Below the pieces are notes generated by a model that made no database searches, had not been told where the DNA came from, and saw nothing but the letters and a program-made list of their open reading frames with translations. Position numbers and translations under genes: made by a program. A stretch of 63,035 bases of DNA from Thermoproteota archaeon (GTDB taxonomy: Archaea; Thermoproteota; Methanomethylicia; Methanomethylicales; Methanomethylicaceae): positions 1 through 63,035 of the forward strand of contig VGLU01000005.1 of assembly GCA_016882195.1 (NCBI GenBank). The letters run 5' to 3'. Shown one piece after another: positions 14,717 to 25,300 of this stretch. The first letter of the stretch is position 1; the number at the start of each line of letters is the position of its first letter.

Positions 14717-17700
14717 TTGTTATGGTCGAGGTTCTTGCTGAGGTCATGGATTACCGAGAGAGGCTCGTCAACTTCCTGAAGTCGTTTCAGGACAAGAAGG
14801 GGGCGTACAAGTACAGGGAGGCAATATCCCAGATGGCGTCCCAGGGGAAGACCTCCATCGTTATAGACTTCGACGACCTGATCTCCTTCGACCCGGATCT
14901 TGCCTCAGACCTCAAGGACAAGCCGGCAGAGGTGCTCTCCAAGGCGAACGCGGCGATCTATGACGTCATGCGCGTCGAGAACATGCAGTACTCCACAAAG
15001 GTGAAGAACTTCAAAGCCCGGTTCCGCAGGCTTGACGAGGTGGTGCCGCTCCGGGCGCTGAAGTCCGGCCACATGGGCAGGCTGACCATGGTGGAGGGCA
15101 TAGTCACGAGATCCTCGACGATCAAGCAACTCCTGAAGGTCGCAGTCTTCCAGTGCCCGAGGTGCGGAGAGAAGATGAGGGTAGATCAGACTGGCACCGT
15201 TCTAGTCATGCCTCCGCAGTGCTCAAATCAGGACTGCGGGAGGAAGGGCTTCTTCAGGTTAATACCAGAGGAGTCTACGTTCGTGGACTGGCAGATGATT
15301 TCGTTGCAGGAGAGGCCAGAGGAGTTGCCTCCTGGGCATCTGCCCCGGTCCGTGGAGGGAATCCTGCAGGGCGACATAGTGGATATATCGCGCCCCGGCG
15401 ACAGGATCTCCCTTGTCGGCATACTCCAGGCGAAGCAGGAGTTCACCGCAAAGGGTTTCAGACTCGCCACCTTCTCCACGGGCGTTGAGGTCAACCACCT
15501 CGAGATCTCAGAGAAGGGCGCCGAGGAGGTTCAGATATCTCCCGAGGATGAGAAGGCGATAAAGGAACTGGCCAAGGACCCACTGCTCTATCAGAAGATC
15601 TTCGGTTCCATCGCGCCCTCCATCTACGGCTACGAGGAGATCAAGGAGGCCATCGCATACCAGCTGGCTGGCGGAGTCACCAAGACCATGCCCGACGGGG
15701 TAAAGATCAGGGGGGACATAAACATCCTCCTCGTGGGTGATCCTGGTTGCTTGGTCTACGATGAGAGGGTGATCCTCGGCAATGGGGCTATCGTCAAGAT
15801 CGGGCAGATGGGAAGGTCGCACCTTCAGCCCATAGGGCTCCAGGTCTTGACGGGCCAAGGCGGAGGAAAAAGGGCCCTTGCAACAACCTTCCACGTCTAC
15901 AAGGATCAACCTGTAATAGAGGTCATCACGGAGTCTGGCAAGAGCATCAAGGGAACCTACAACCATCCCCTCTTGACCGTGAGGAGTGAGTATGGTCTTC
16001 TTAAAAGAGAATGGCGCCGGCTGGACGAACTCCGCGTGGGGGACAAACTCGCTGTCGTTACTGGTTTCCCGTGCACAATCACTGCTTATTTGGATACGGG
16101 ATTCGCACCAATCAAGAGGAGCAAGTTCGGTCCCAGATTCCATGGGAAACTCCCTGAGAAGATGACGCCGGATCTGGCGGCCTTCTGCGGGTACATGCTG
16201 GGGGACGGTTGGGTCTGCAAAGACGGACACCGTTTTGGTTTTGTGGTTGCTCAAACTGATATCGACATCCTGCCTAGGCTTCTTTCTTACATCCAAGAAC
16301 TGTTTGGCATCAGGCCACCTCAAGCATCCAAGGCCACGAAGAAGGGCAGGACCGTTCCCCTTCATTATGTCCATCTCTCAAACAAGGACATTGTAGCCAA
16401 CCTTACCTTCCTTAGGGAGAAGAGGGTTCCTGACTTAATATTTCGGTCAGGGAACGAGGTTGTCTCGTCCTTCCTGAAATGGCTGTTCGAGGCGGACGGA
16501 TGTGTCTTCGACAACGGGCGTGGCAGGAGGTCCGTGTCGTTGAAGGCAAAGGAGATCGAACTGCTCAGGGATGTTCAGATCCTTCTCCTGCGCTTTGGTA
16601 TCCACTCGAGGATTATTGGGAATGCGCTTGCGATAAGAAGAGGGAATGCTGTCCTAAAATTCCGCAAGCACGTTGGATTCGCTTCCAATAGGAAGAATGC
16701 AGTCCTTCAAAGGCTTGCCTCTGACGCGCAAGCCTTCAGGAGATTTGGGGGGCAGAGAAGCGAGCGTATTGTGAAAATAGTAAAACACAAAAATGAGGAC
16801 GTATACGACATTGAGGTTCCACAAGGTAACAGGTTCATCGCAAATGGCATAGTCTCGCACAATACAGCAAAGTCGCAGTTGCTCCAGTATATAGCGAGGA
16901 TCGCGCCGAGGGGAGTCTACACCTCGGGAAAGGGTTCAACGGCTGCGGGTCTCACAGCCACGGTCATGCGCGACAAGAACACAAACGAGTTCTTCCTTGA
17001 GGCAGGCGCCCTGGTTATAGCGGACAAGGGCGTGGCCTGCATAGACGAGATCGACAAGATGGATCCGAAGGACCGCACCGCCATACATGAGGCGATGGAA
17101 CAACAAAGCTACCACCCATGTTTTGAAATAACCCTTGCAGACGGCTCCAAACACCGGATAGGGGCGCTTGTGGACTCTCTATTTGCTAAGCGCCCTGAAA
17201 AGGGTGTGCAGGGTATAGACTGCGAGATATTGCAGACTGACGACTTGGGGCTAGAGATGCTGACAACAGATTTCTCCATTGTCTACAAGACAAAGGTGGA
17301 CAGGGTCAGCAGACACAAGGCGCCTTCTCATTTTATTAAAATAACGTACTCCAACGGAAGGGAGATTATCGTTACCCCTGAACATCCTGTCTTTGTCTAC
17401 AGGGATGGGAAAATCACAACCGTAGAGGCATCAAAGGTTACGACGGACGCCTTCGCCCCAGCAGTCACCAGTCAGAACTTCCAAAACTCTGTCAAACTTT
17501 GTGCCGATATACATTCCGGCAGGAAGGATGTTACACTACCCTGCGAGATCCACGAGGATCTGGCGGGATTCTTGAGGTTCTTTGTGTCCGAAGGCTACAG
17601 CTATGCTGGCCCGTCCATGGAGATTGGTCTATCGAACGCCTCGCAGAGTATAATACTTGCAATGAAAAAGGCCACAAAAAGGTCCTTCGGAATAGAACCA

Positions 17701-19452
17701 ATAGATTACACCTCAGAGAATAGAACGCTCCGGATCGTCTCAAAGTCTATATATGATTTCATGCGTCTAAACTTTCCAAAGTTAACAGCAAGAAGCAAGG
17801 AGAAGCGGTTGCCCGCAAGCATCTTCTCCTCGGATATCACCAGCAGGGTTGCCTTTCTGAGGAATGCATTCTGGGGAGATGGATGTGTCGAAAGTGTTGC
17901 CGCGTGCTACAGGACCTCTTCAAGGGGGCTTGCAGAGGATTACCAAGATCTGCTTCTGACCTTAGGGATCCACTCAAGAATAGTCGTTGATCGAACGAAC
18001 ACCTCATATAAAGTCTACGTTTCTGGTGACAGCTTCAGTAATTTTGTCAGGTATATTCTAAAAATGGGGAATGCGCGGATAAACCAACTCATAGAAAAAA
18101 GTGGGAAGACCCTTAGAAAGCATGATGTCCTCCCGCCATACGCGGGGGTGCTGATTAGGCGTTCTCTAAAGAGACTTGGGGTAAGGTATAACGGATACTT
18201 CCAGGAACACTTTAGGAACAATTATGGAATAAACAAAGATGTTGCAGATGTTTATATAAGGGCAATTGAGGCGCGCATAAGGGAACTAGAAAGGGCTCTA
18301 AATGCCTCCTCTTTTAAGATATTGCGGGAAGGGCTGAACTACTCTCAGCAAAGCGCAGCAGAGATGATAGGCGTAACTAGAGGTGCCATAGACTATGCTG
18401 AGCGCGACGGGTATGATTATGAGAAAAGATCATTGCTATTAGAATCCCTGAGGATTGGAGTCCAGAGAAATATCTCCGCTGTTAGAGTGGATCTGGACAG
18501 GCTCAGGTCGCTTGAGAGCTTTCGCTGGCTCCGGGTGAGGCACGTAGAGTCCATTCCAAACGAAGGCGCATACAAGACAGACTTTGTTTATGATGTTACA
18601 GTGGAGCCTACACACGCATTCATAAGTCACGGCGTTATCCTTCACAACACGATCAGCATAGCCAAGGCGGGCATAGTCGTCCAGCTCAACGCAAGGAGCA
18701 GCATACTTGCCGCGGCGAACCCGACCTTCGGCAGGTACGTCCAGCAGAGGTCCATCTCCGAGAACATCTCAGAGCTCCCTGTGACCATAATCTCAAGGTT
18801 CGACCTGATCTTCATACTGGTGGACAGGCCAGAGGAGGCGCGCGACAGGGACATGACGGAGCACATCCTGAGGCTCCACCAGGGTCTCAAGATCGAGAAA
18901 GGGTCGATGATCGACCCCATTCTCCTGAAGAAGTACCTGTACTACGTGAGGAGGCACGCCAACCCGAAGCTGAGCGAAGAGGCGAGCGAGAAGATCGAGG
19001 AGTTCTTCCTTGAGATGCGGGGGAAGGGCGAGGGCGCCGACTCGCCGGTGCCGATCACCATGAGGCAGCTCGAGGCAGTCATCAGGCTCTCCGAGGCGAG
19101 GGCGAAGCTTGCCCTCAAGAAGGAGGTCGGAAAAGAGGACGTGGAACCGGTAACGAAGCTGATGAGGTCATACCTGATGCAGGTTGGGGTAGACCGGGCG
19201 ACTGGCAAGGCTGACATAGACATGATCATGGTCGGCCGCCCCAAGTCCGCGAGCGACAAGCTCTCTGCCCTCTTTGACCTTTTAATTACCCTGGAAAAGG
19301 AGAACGAGATGGGCCCCATCAAGAGAGAGGCCTTCATCTCACGGGCTGAAACTGAAGGGTTCTTTAGGAAATTTGCCGAGGATGCCATCACGAAGTGGAT
19401 GAACGACGGAATTATCTACGAGTCCAAGCCCGGCTTTATTAAGAAGACCTGA
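14713..19452 (+). CDS. mcm: Replicative DNA helicase MCM with two inteins
   Basis: 1579-residue precursor; removing two inteins (372 and 514 residues) leaves a host protein of 693, normal for archaeal MCM. The N-terminal domain has a zinc motif CPRCGEKM...[11 protein letters not shown]. The AAA+ core has Walker A split by intein 1 (GDPG/TAKS), Walker [21 protein letters not shown], then intein 2 before TISIAKAG. The sensor region [12 protein letters not shown] and arginine finger [11 protein letters not shown] follow, with a C-terminal winged helix after residue 1490. The GTG start 14713 overlaps gins23; ATG 14722 is an alternative. Confidence 0.95.
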   Translation: MIVMVEVLAEVMDYRERLVNFLKSFQDKKGAYKYREAISQMASQGKTSIVIDFDDLISFDPDLASDLKDKPAEVLSKANAAIYDVMRVENMQYSTKVKNFKARFRRLDEVVPLRALKSGHMGRLTMVEGIVTRSSTIKQLLKVAVFQCPRCGEKMRVDQTGTVLVMPPQCSNQDCGRKGFFRLIPEESTFVDWQMISLQERPEELPPGHLPRSVEGILQGDIVDISRPGDRISLVGILQAKQEFTAKGFRLATFSTGVEVNHLEISEKGAEEVQISPEDEKAIKELAKDPLLYQKIFGSIAPSIYGYEEIKEAIAYQLAGGVTKTMPDGVKIRGDINILLVGDPGCLVYDERVILGNGAIVKIGQMGRSHLQPIGLQVLTGQGGGKRALATTFHVYKDQPVIEVITESGKSIKGTYNHPLLTVRSEYGLLKREWRRLDELRVGDKLAVVTGFPCTITAYLDTGFAPIKRSKFGPRFHGKLPEKMTPDLAAFCGYMLGDGWVCKDGHRFGFVVAQTDIDILPRLLSYIQELFGIRPPQASKATKKGRTVPLHYVHLSNKDIVANLTFLREKRVPDLIFRSGNEVVSSFLKWLFEADGCVFDNGRGRRSVSLKAKEIELLRDVQILLLRFGIHSRIIGNALAIRRGNAVLKFRKHVGFASNRKNAVLQRLASDAQAFRRFGGQRSERIVKIVKHKNEDVYDIEVPQGNRFIANGIVSHNTAKSQLLQYIARIAPRGVYTSGKGSTAAGLTATVMRDKNTNEFFLEAGALVIADKGVACIDEIDKMDPKDRTAIHEAMEQQSYHPCFEITLADGSKHRIGALVDSLFAKRPEKGVQGIDCEILQTDDLGLEMLTTDFSIVYKTKVDRVSRHKAPSHFIKITYSNGREIIVTPEHPVFVYRDGKITTVEASKVTTDAFAPAVTSQNFQNSVKLCADIHSGRKDVTLPCEIHEDLAGFLRFFVSEGYSYAGPSMEIGLSNASQSIILAMKKATKRSFGIEPIDYTSENRTLRIVSKSIYDFMRLNFPKLTARSKEKRLPASIFSSDITSRVAFLRNAFWGDGCVESVAACYRTSSRGLAEDYQDLLLTLGIHSRIVVDRTNTSYKVYVSGDSFSNFVRYILKMGNARINQLIEKSGKTLRKHDVLPPYAGVLIRRSLKRLGVRYNGYFQEHFRNNYGINKDVADVYIRAIEARIRELERALNASSFKILREGLNYSQQSAAEMIGVTRGAIDYAERDGYDYEKRSLLLESLRIGVQRNISAVRVDLDRLRSLESFRWLRVRHVESIPNEGAYKTDFVYDVTVEPTHAFISHGVILHNTISIAKAGIVVQLNARSSILAAANPTFGRYVQQRSISENISELPVTIISRFDLIFILVDRPEEARDRDMTEHILRLHQGLKIEKGSMIDPILLKKYLYYVRRHANPKLSEEASEKIEEFFLEMRGKGEGADSPVPITMRQLEAVIRLSEARAKLALKKEVGKEDVEPVTKLMRSYLMQVGVDRATGKADIDMIMVGRPKSASDKLSALFDLLITLEKENEMGPIKREAFISRAETEGFFRKFAEDAITKWMNDGIIYESKPGFIKKT
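15748..16863 (+). other. MCM intein 1 at Walker A, LAGLIDADG type
   Basis: 372 residues in frame, precursor residues 346-717. The first residue is Cys ([12 protein letters not shown]) and it ends IVSHN before Thr+1, so all splicing residues are present. Homing endonuclease motifs are [15 protein letters not shown] and [21 protein letters not shown]-like splicing block B reads [10 protein letters not shown]. The insertion point GDPG/TAKS equals the site called CDC21-a in Thermococcales MCM. Codon choice is visibly more AT-rich than the flanking helicase, consistent with horizontal homing. Confidence 0.93.
17107..18648 (+). other. MCM intein 2 after EQQ, LAGLIDADG type with internal HTH
   Basis: 514 residues in frame, precursor residues 799-1312. 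It appears to begin with Ser ([17 protein letters not shown]) and ends GVILHN before Thr+1. TPEHPVFV is splicing block B. Endonuclease motifs are [13 protein letters not shown] and [13 protein letters not shown]. Near the C-terminal side lies a Cro/XRE-like helix-turn-helix, [20 protein letters not shown], probably a DNA-binding part of the endonuclease. The site before TISIAKAG equals the known CDC21-b position. The exact first residue is set by homology to uninterrupted MCM ([11 protein letters not shown]). Confidence 0.9.
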
Positions 19453-19466
19453 TCGGAGGGCGTAGT

Positions 19467-21674
19467 ATTAGGGTCGAGGAGCTCCCAATCCGAGAGGAGG
19501 CTAAGAGGCTCTACAACGAATCGGGCATAACCGAGCTCTACCCGCCGCAGGAGGATGCGGTGAAGGCAGGGGTTCTTGAGGGAAAGAACCTCGTCTTGGC
19601 GGTCCCGACGGCCTCGGGAAAGACCATGGTGGCCGAGCTCTGCGCGCTTAAGCACATTATGGAGCGGGGTGGGAAGGTCCTCTACCTCGTTCCTCTGAAG
19701 GCCCTTGCCACCGAGAAGTATGAGGAGTTCCAGAAGTTCACAAAGATCGGTATCAAGGTCATCCTCTCCACCGGGGACTTCGACTACATCGACCCGACCC
19801 TCGGGAGGCACGACATAATCATCGCGACCAACGAGAAGGCGGACTCCATATTCCGCCACAGGCCCAGCTGGGTGAACGCACTCTCGCTAATCGTCGCCGA
19901 CGAGATCCACCTGCTCGGCGACGGGTCAAGGGGACCGACCCTTGAGGCGCTACTGACGGGGTTCCGACTCCTGAACCCAAAGGCGCAGATCCTCGCCCTC
20001 AGCGCGACCATAAGCAATGCCGACGAGATCGCAGAATGGCTCAGTTCCGTACCCATCACCAGCAACTGGAGACCCGTGCCCTTGCTGGAGGGCGTATACT
20101 TCCAGCAGTCGGTTGTATTCAAGGACGGTCAGCACAGGAAGATAGAGGGCGAGGAGAAGGATCCGGTTGCCCTCCTCGCCGCGGATGTCATAAGATCCGG
20201 CGGCCAGATGCTCGTCTTCACCGGCAGCAGGCTCTCCGCCACATCCCTCGCCAAGAGGATCTCGGAGCCCGTCAGGAAGCGGCTCAAGCGGAGCGAGGAG
20301 AGGAAACTGATGGATCTCTCATCCAAGATGCTGAGGATGGGGGAGCGAACCCGCATCTCGGACAGGCTCGCGATGGCGGTTGCCAACGGCGTGGCCTTCC
20401 ACCACGCCGGCTTAACATACGAACAGCGGAGGGCCGTTGAGGGGGCCTTCCGCTCTTTCCTGATCAAATGCGTATGCGCCACACCGACTCTCGCGAGCGG
20501 CGTGAACCTCCCAGCGCGGCGCGTCCTGATCTACGATTACAGGCGCTACGAGGCCGGGGTGGGCCAGACCAACATACCCGTCCTCGAGGAGAAGCAGATG
20601 GCCGGCAGGGCTGGCAGACCAAAGTACGACAGCCAAGGAGAGGCCATAATGCTGGCGAGGAGCGAGGCGGAGCGGGACTTTCTGCTTGAGGAGTACGTGC
20701 TGGCAAAGCCCGAGAAGGTGTGGTCGAAGCTCGGGGCAGCATCCTCCCTCAGGTCCCACATCCTCGCCACCATAACCATGGGTCTGGCACACTCGCAGGA
20801 GGACGTCTTCGACTTTCTTGAGAAGTCCTTCTGCGCCTACCAGTACGGAATAAACTCCTTCAGAAACGCCGTGCTCGAGTCGCTGGAGATGCTGTCCTCA
20901 GAGGGGATGGTGAAGTCAGATGAGAGGAAGTTAATCCCCACAGCGCTGGGCAGAAGGGTCGCCGAGCTCTACATAGACCCCAAGTCCGCCGTAATACTCA
21001 GGAACGGTCTGAAGATCCGCAGGTCCGGAATACCGCCGATAAGCTACCTTGCGCTGATATGCCACACCCCTGACATGCCGAAGCTCTACGTAAGGAGGAG
21101 GGAGCTCGAGGCGCTGAAGGCATTCCTCGAGGCCAACTCCGACCTCCTGCTGTACGACCTGCCGGAAGAGGAGGGCTTTGAGTGCGAGATGCTTCTAGAG
21201 GAGATCAAGACCGCCCTGCTGCTAAAGGACTGGATCGAGGAGTCGCCAGAGGACGGCATCGTCGAGAGGTTCGACGTGGGGTCTGGCGACATATACTCAT
21301 ACGTGGAGTCCGCGAAGTGGCTCGTCCATGCCGCGCACGAACTGGCCAAGCTCCTACGCTGCGAGGAGGCACTGACACCCCTCCTGAAACTGTACATAAG
21401 GGTCGAGAACGGCATCAAGGAGGAGCTACTCCCCATCGTCTCGCTCAGGGGCGTGGGGAGGGTCAGGGCTAGGGCTCTCTTCTCGGCAGGCTTTACGACG
21501 ATCGACGACCTGAAGAGGGCCTCCCCAACGGAGCTGAACCGGATCCCCACGATAGGCCCAGAGACCATCAGGTCGATCAAGGAGCAGGTGGGTGGCACCG
21601 TCTCGAAGGCGGAGTGGTCAATGGTAAAGTCGAAGAGGGGGACGAAACAACTCTCCATCGAGGACTACGAATGA
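19467..21674 (+). CDS. hel308: Hel308 DNA helicase
   Basis: Superfamily 2 3'-5' helicase for stalled forks. ELYPPQEDAV (Q motif) precedes Walker A AVPTASGKTMVAEL. DEIH is VADEIHLLGD and motif III is LALSATISNADEI. CATPTLASGVNLPARRV and QMAGRAGRPKYD are motifs V-VI. The C-terminus has helix-hairpin-helix LRGVGRVRARALFSAGFTTI. The first in-frame GTG (19560) would remove the Q motif. Family N-termini (MRVEELPI) align with an ATT codon at 19467 that has ggaggg at 19454-19460. I therefore infer ATT initiation and 735 residues. Confidence 0.88.
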   Translation: MRVEELPIREEAKRLYNESGITELYPPQEDAVKAGVLEGKNLVLAVPTASGKTMVAELCALKHIMERGGKVLYLVPLKALATEKYEEFQKFTKIGIKVILSTGDFDYIDPTLGRHDIIIATNEKADSIFRHRPSWVNALSLIVADEIHLLGDGSRGPTLEALLTGFRLLNPKAQILALSATISNADEIAEWLSSVPITSNWRPVPLLEGVYFQQSVVFKDGQHRKIEGEEKDPVALLAADVIRSGGQMLVFTGSRLSATSLAKRISEPVRKRLKRSEERKLMDLSSKMLRMGERTRISDRLAMAVANGVAFHHAGLTYEQRRAVEGAFRSFLIKCVCATPTLASGVNLPARRVLIYDYRRYEAGVGQTNIPVLEEKQMAGRAGRPKYDSQGEAIMLARSEAERDFLLEEYVLAKPEKVWSKLGAASSLRSHILATITMGLAHSQEDVFDFLEKSFCAYQYGINSFRNAVLESLEMLSSEGMVKSDERKLIPTALGRRVAELYIDPKSAVILRNGLKIRRSGIPPISYLALICHTPDMPKLYVRRRELEALKAFLEANSDLLLYDLPEEEGFECEMLLEEIKTALLLKDWIEESPEDGIVERFDVGSGDIYSYVESAKWLVHAAHELAKLLRCEEALTPLLKLYIRVENGIKEELLPIVSLRGVGRVRARALFSAGFTTIDDLKRASPTELNRIPTIGPETIRSIKEQVGGTVSKAEWSMVKSKRGTKQLSIEDYE

Positions 21675-21733
21675 AGCATATTTAAGGGCGCCCTACCAAT
21701 TTTATTATCGTACGTTCCAACAGGGGAATCATT

Positions 21734-22924
21734 ATGCGGCGGTTTAATGTTGCAACCGATGACGAGATCAGGTCTGGGGGTACCTCGGACATCTACTACC
21801 TGAGGACGAAGAAGGTCCTCGAGGCGAAGGGGATAGACAAGCTGGTCGTGGCTGAGGTGACGGTCGGCAAACTCCCCGAGGAGTGGAAGTGGGGCGTCCT
21901 CTGCGGTCTTGACGAGGTCCTCCGCCTCTATGATGGTCTGCCGGTGGACATTTATGCCCTGCCGGAGGGGACGATCTTCCCAACGAAGGACTCAAGGGGC
22001 TTCCGCCTCCCCCAGATGGCAATTGTCGGCAGGTACAGCTCCTTTGTGAGCGTGGAGACCGCCACGGTAGGCCTCCTCTGCCAAGCCTCAGGCGTTGCCA
22101 CCTCAGCCGCCAGGGTTAAGAAGGCGGCGAGGGGCAAGCACGTCTTCGCCTTCGGCATAAGGCGCATGCACCCAGCCCTAGCGCCCATGCTTGACAGGTC
22201 TGCGTATATAGGCGGGTTCGATGGCGTCTCTGGCGTTGCCGGAGCCAAACTGCTCGGCATAAAGCCCGCTGGAACCATGCCCCACCCGATGATACTCCTC
22301 TTCGGGGATCAGAGGGCTGCCTGGAAGGCCTTCGACGAGGTTGTGGAGAAGGGTGTCCCTAGGATAGCCTTGGTGGACACGCTCTGGGACGAGAAGTTCG
22401 AGTCCATCCTAGCAGCTGAAACTCTGGGCAAGAGCCTCCGCGGGGTGAGGCTGGACACTCCCGGCTCTAGGAGGGGTGACTTCGTTGAGATAGTGAGGGA
22501 GGTGCGGTGGGAGCTCGACATCAGGGGGTACAAGAACGTGAAGATTTACGTCTCAGGAGGGCTGGACGAGAGGTCCGTCTCGAGTCTCGCCGAGGGTCCA
22601 GTCGACGGGTTCGGCGTGGGCACCTCGGTAGCAAACGCTCCTACAATAGACTTCTCAATGGACATCGTGGAGATGGACGGGAGACCCCTGACAAAGCGGG
22701 GGAAGTATGCCGGTAGGAAGCAGGCCTGGCGCTGCGAGAAGTGCTACAGCTGGAGGGTGACGCCCTTCAGCGAGAAGAGTAGTAGGTGCGATCTATGCGG
22801 CGGGGAGATGAGACCCATGCTTGAGAGGGTAATGGCGAAGGGTAAGGTCGTCGGCAAGACCCGAAGGCCAAGCGCCATAAGGGGGTACGTGCTCAGCCAG
22901 CTGGATCGCTACCAGTTGGAGTGA
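21734..22924 (+). CDS. Nicotinate phosphoribosyltransferase-like protein with C-terminal zinc ribbon
   Basis: 396 residues of the type II PRTase family that makes nicotinate mononucleotide for NAD. MRRFNVATDDEIRSGGTSDI is the usual N-terminus. IRRMHPALAPMLDRSAYIGGF and GTMPHPMIL mark the PRPP/nicotinate region, and ISGG-like VSGGLDERSV with GFGVGTSVANAP the phosphate loop. Archaeal members end in a zinc ribbon, here CEKCYSWRVTP with CDLCGGEM. It has its own ATG, and a TATA-like tttaaggg lies near 21680. The stop is 6 bases before enolase, suggesting co-transcription. Confidence 0.85.
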   Translation: MRRFNVATDDEIRSGGTSDIYYLRTKKVLEAKGIDKLVVAEVTVGKLPEEWKWGVLCGLDEVLRLYDGLPVDIYALPEGTIFPTKDSRGFRLPQMAIVGRYSSFVSVETATVGLLCQASGVATSAARVKKAARGKHVFAFGIRRMHPALAPMLDRSAYIGGFDGVSGVAGAKLLGIKPAGTMPHPMILLFGDQRAAWKAFDEVVEKGVPRIALVDTLWDEKFESILAAETLGKSLRGVRLDTPGSRRGDFVEIVREVRWELDIRGYKNVKIYVSGGLDERSVSSLAEGPVDGFGVGTSVANAPTIDFSMDIVEMDGRPLTKRGKYAGRKQAWRCEKCYSWRVTPFSEKSSRCDLCGGEMRPMLERVMAKGKVVGKTRRPSAIRGYVLSQLDRYQLE

Positions 22925-22930
22925 TCCACA

Positions 22931-24202
22931 ATGGGCAAATTCACGATAAAAAAGGTAATGGCAAGGGAGATCCTCGACTCTAGGGGCAACCCGACCGTCG
23001 AGGCGGAGGTGCTCACGGAGGGGGGCTTCGGCAGGGCTTCTGTCCCTTCGGGGGCGTCCACCGGTACCTATGAGGCTATCGAGCTGCGGGATGGAGGGAG
23101 GAGGTACCACGGAAAGGGCGTTCTCAAGGCCTGCCGCATCGTTAATGAGGTCATCGCTCCCGCCGTAATCGGAATGGACTCTCGCTCACTCTCCGAGATT
23201 GACGTGAAGATGATCCAGCTCGACGGGACGGAGAACAAGTCCAAGCTGGGGGCGAACGCCATACTCGGAGTCTCGCTGGCCGTTGCGAAGGCCGCGGCAG
23301 ACACCGCAAAGGTGCCGCTTTTCGAATACTTGAGCAAAGGGTCGAGGATCCTGCCTGTGCCTCTCATGAACATCATAAACGGAGGAAAGCACGCAGGGAA
23401 CAACCTGGCGATCCAAGAATTTATGATCGTGCCGGCCGGCGCGGTCTCCATAAGGGATGCCCTGAGGATGGGCTCCGAGGTCTACATGGAGCTCAAGAAG
23501 ATCCTCAAGGACCGCTACGGTCCGCTGGCGGCAAACGTCGGGGACGAGGGTGGCTTTGCTCCTCCCATCTCAAACGCAGTAGACGCCTTTGGCCCGTTGG
23601 TGGATGCCATAGAGAAGGCAGGCTATGAAAAGGAGGTGAAGCTGGCCATCGACCCTGCCGCCTCCAGCTTCTTCAAGGACGGCGAGTACTCTGTGGATGG
23701 CAAGACGCTCTCTCCTGGTGAACTCCTGGACTACTACTCAGGCCTGGTAAAAGAGTATCCAATAATCTCCATAGAGGATCCCTTCGAGGAGGACGACTAC
23801 GGTTCGTTCGTGGAGATTACCAAAAGACTGGGAAGCAAGATACAGATCGTGGGTGACGACCTCTTCGTCACCAACATGAAGAGGCTCAGAAAGGGCGTGG
23901 GGATGGGTGCCGCCAACTCCATCCTCCTCAAGGTTAACCAGATAGGCACCCTCACAGAGTCAATAGAAGTCGCCAAGTTCGCCGTTAAGAGCGGGTATGC
24001 GGTAGTGGTCAGCCACAGGTCAGGGGAGACCGAGGACTGCTACATAGCCGACCTTGCAGTTGCCTTGGGCAGTGGACAGATAAAGACGGGCGCCCCTGCG
24101 AGGGGGGAGAGGGTCTCCAAGTACAACCAGCTCCTGAGGATAGAGGAGCTGTTGGGATCGCGAGCGAGATATCTTGGCTTGGATGCCTTCAAGCACCGTT
24201 AG
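22931..24202 (+). CDS. eno: Enolase (phosphopyruvate hydratase)
   Basis: Interconverts 2-phosphoglycerate and phosphoenolpyruvate. 423 residues with all landmarks: [17 protein letters not shown] at the N-terminus, [34 protein letters not shown], the metal ligand in [20 protein letters not shown], and [15 protein letters not shown] with the catalytic lysine. [17 protein letters not shown] is near the end. It follows the NAPRTase-like gene by 6 bases. Nothing unusual is seen. Confidence 0.97.
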   Translation: MGKFTIKKVMAREILDSRGNPTVEAEVLTEGGFGRASVPSGASTGTYEAIELRDGGRRYHGKGVLKACRIVNEVIAPAVIGMDSRSLSEIDVKMIQLDGTENKSKLGANAILGVSLAVAKAAADTAKVPLFEYLSKGSRILPVPLMNIINGGKHAGNNLAIQEFMIVPAGAVSIRDALRMGSEVYMELKKILKDRYGPLAANVGDEGGFAPPISNAVDAFGPLVDAIEKAGYEKEVKLAIDPAASSFFKDGEYSVDGKTLSPGELLDYYSGLVKEYPIISIEDPFEEDDYGSFVEITKRLGSKIQIVGDDLFVTNMKRLRKGVGMGAANSILLKVNQIGTLTESIEVAKFAVKSGYAVVVSHRSGETEDCYIADLAVALGSGQIKTGAPARGERVSKYNQLLRIEELLGSRARYLGLDAFKHR

Positions 24203-24261
24203 CCCCTTCTTACCCCCTGACAAGCGAATAGATAAAAAAGACCTCGCTAAGGTATTGATCT

Positions 24262-24974
24262 GTGATTACCAGAAAATTTGCCTCCTTTATACGCCTTAGC
24301 CGCCCTATCTTCCTCGTCGGTGGCATCGTGATGTACGCACTGGGGGCACTGGTGGCGCGTTACGAGGGGTTTGCAATCGGGCTGCCAGTCTACGTCCTTG
24401 GGCAGATAGCGGTAACGTCCACCCAACTGATGGGTCACTACCTCAATGAGTACTGGGATGTGGAGTATGGTCGTATTCTGGGCTGCCCTTGAGACTCTCG
24501 GGAACCGGCTTCGGCGAGCTGGTTGTCGCCCTGATGGTGTCTCTTTTGGTTCCATCGCTCGGCTACCAGCTGCAGGCGGGCAACTTTGGATATTTCGTTG
24601 TCCTTGCCACTGCTCCGCTCTTTGCCATAAACTGGATGATGCTTGTCTTCTTCGAGTTCCCAGACGTCGAGACCGACCGCGCAGTAGGCAAGCGCACCCT
24701 CCTCGTGCGGCTTGGATGCAGGCGAGGGCAGGTACTGGTGACTACTATCACGTTGGGTGCATTTGGGCTCATCGCGCTCCTCTCGATAACTGTGTTGCCC
24801 AAACCGGCGGCGCTTGCGCTATTCGCCGTCCCAATTGCCCTCATTACCATAGTCCTTGCGAGTCAGGCAGTGGAGGGAAGGAAGAAGCATTACTCATGGT
24901 TGACCTTCAGCGCTGTTGCCTTATACGCAATCACGGCATTGCTGGAAACGGTGGGGATCTTTCTGAGCGTATAA
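24262..24974 (+). pseudogene. UbiA-type prenyltransferase, frameshifted and internally deleted
   Basis: The N-terminal part (24262-24492) reads RLSRPIFLVGGIVMYALGAL and reaches GHYLNEYWDVEYGR, the first polyprenyl-diphosphate motif. It then loses the second half of that motif and hits TGA. The rest continues in another frame (24489-24974) with membrane helices and the second motif region FEFPDVETDRAVGKRTLLVRLG. The family normally has about 35 residues (often R-T-PFSGGSG) between these points, so a short deletion plus frameshift is the simplest reading. A third-frame remnant VVFWAALETLG supports this. Such enzymes prenylate quinone precursors or make archaeal lipids; this copy is probably inactive unless the break is an assembly error. 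Confidence 0.75.
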
Positions 24975-25072
24975 ATAATGGTCTAGGATGAAAGTAGTGG
25001 GTCACCGCTCTTACGACTTCCAGAATAAGCATTCTTAAAAAATAGGACTGAACAGCAATCACTCGGTTAGGA

Positions 25073-25174
25073 TGGTGCGGCCGCCGGGAGTTGAACCCGG
25101 GTCCTCGGCGTTCTTCGGATTTTTCTATGGTCCATGGAAGGCCGACGTCCTAGACCGAGCTAGACTACGGCCGC
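25073..25174 (-). tRNA. tRNA-Gly(UCC) with one intron, CCA encoded
   Basis: Read on the minus strand from 25174: acceptor GCGGCCG pairs with CGGCCGC, followed by A73 and encoded CCA. The anticodon stem is TCGGC/GCCGA and the loop is CT-TCC-A, giving anticodon UCC. A 24-nt intron lies at the canonical site after position 37, starting TGGACCATAG and ending CGAAGAA. The mature length would be 75 nt before CCA. A TATA-like ttttaaaa at about 25199-25206 lies about 26-32 bases upstream of the 5' end. Confidence 0.9.
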
Positions 25175-25300
25175 TCAATCGGTTAATGATGTATCATCTT
25201 TTAAAAACTTTGCTACTAAGGTTTGGCGAGGCCTTCGCCTCCATCTGACGATGATAAATAACTTTTTTTACAGCATTTGCTTATAATGGAATGAACGATT

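Noticed and set aside
15508-16374. 288-codon minus-strand ORF inside mcm
   Set aside because: It is antisense to MCM and intein 1, has no recognisable motifs and low-complexity composition; a shadow of the coding strand.
24446-24991. Third-frame ORF across the UbiA region
   Set aside because: Only a few codons near 24460-24490 look like family remnants; the remainder is a shadow with no membrane segments.
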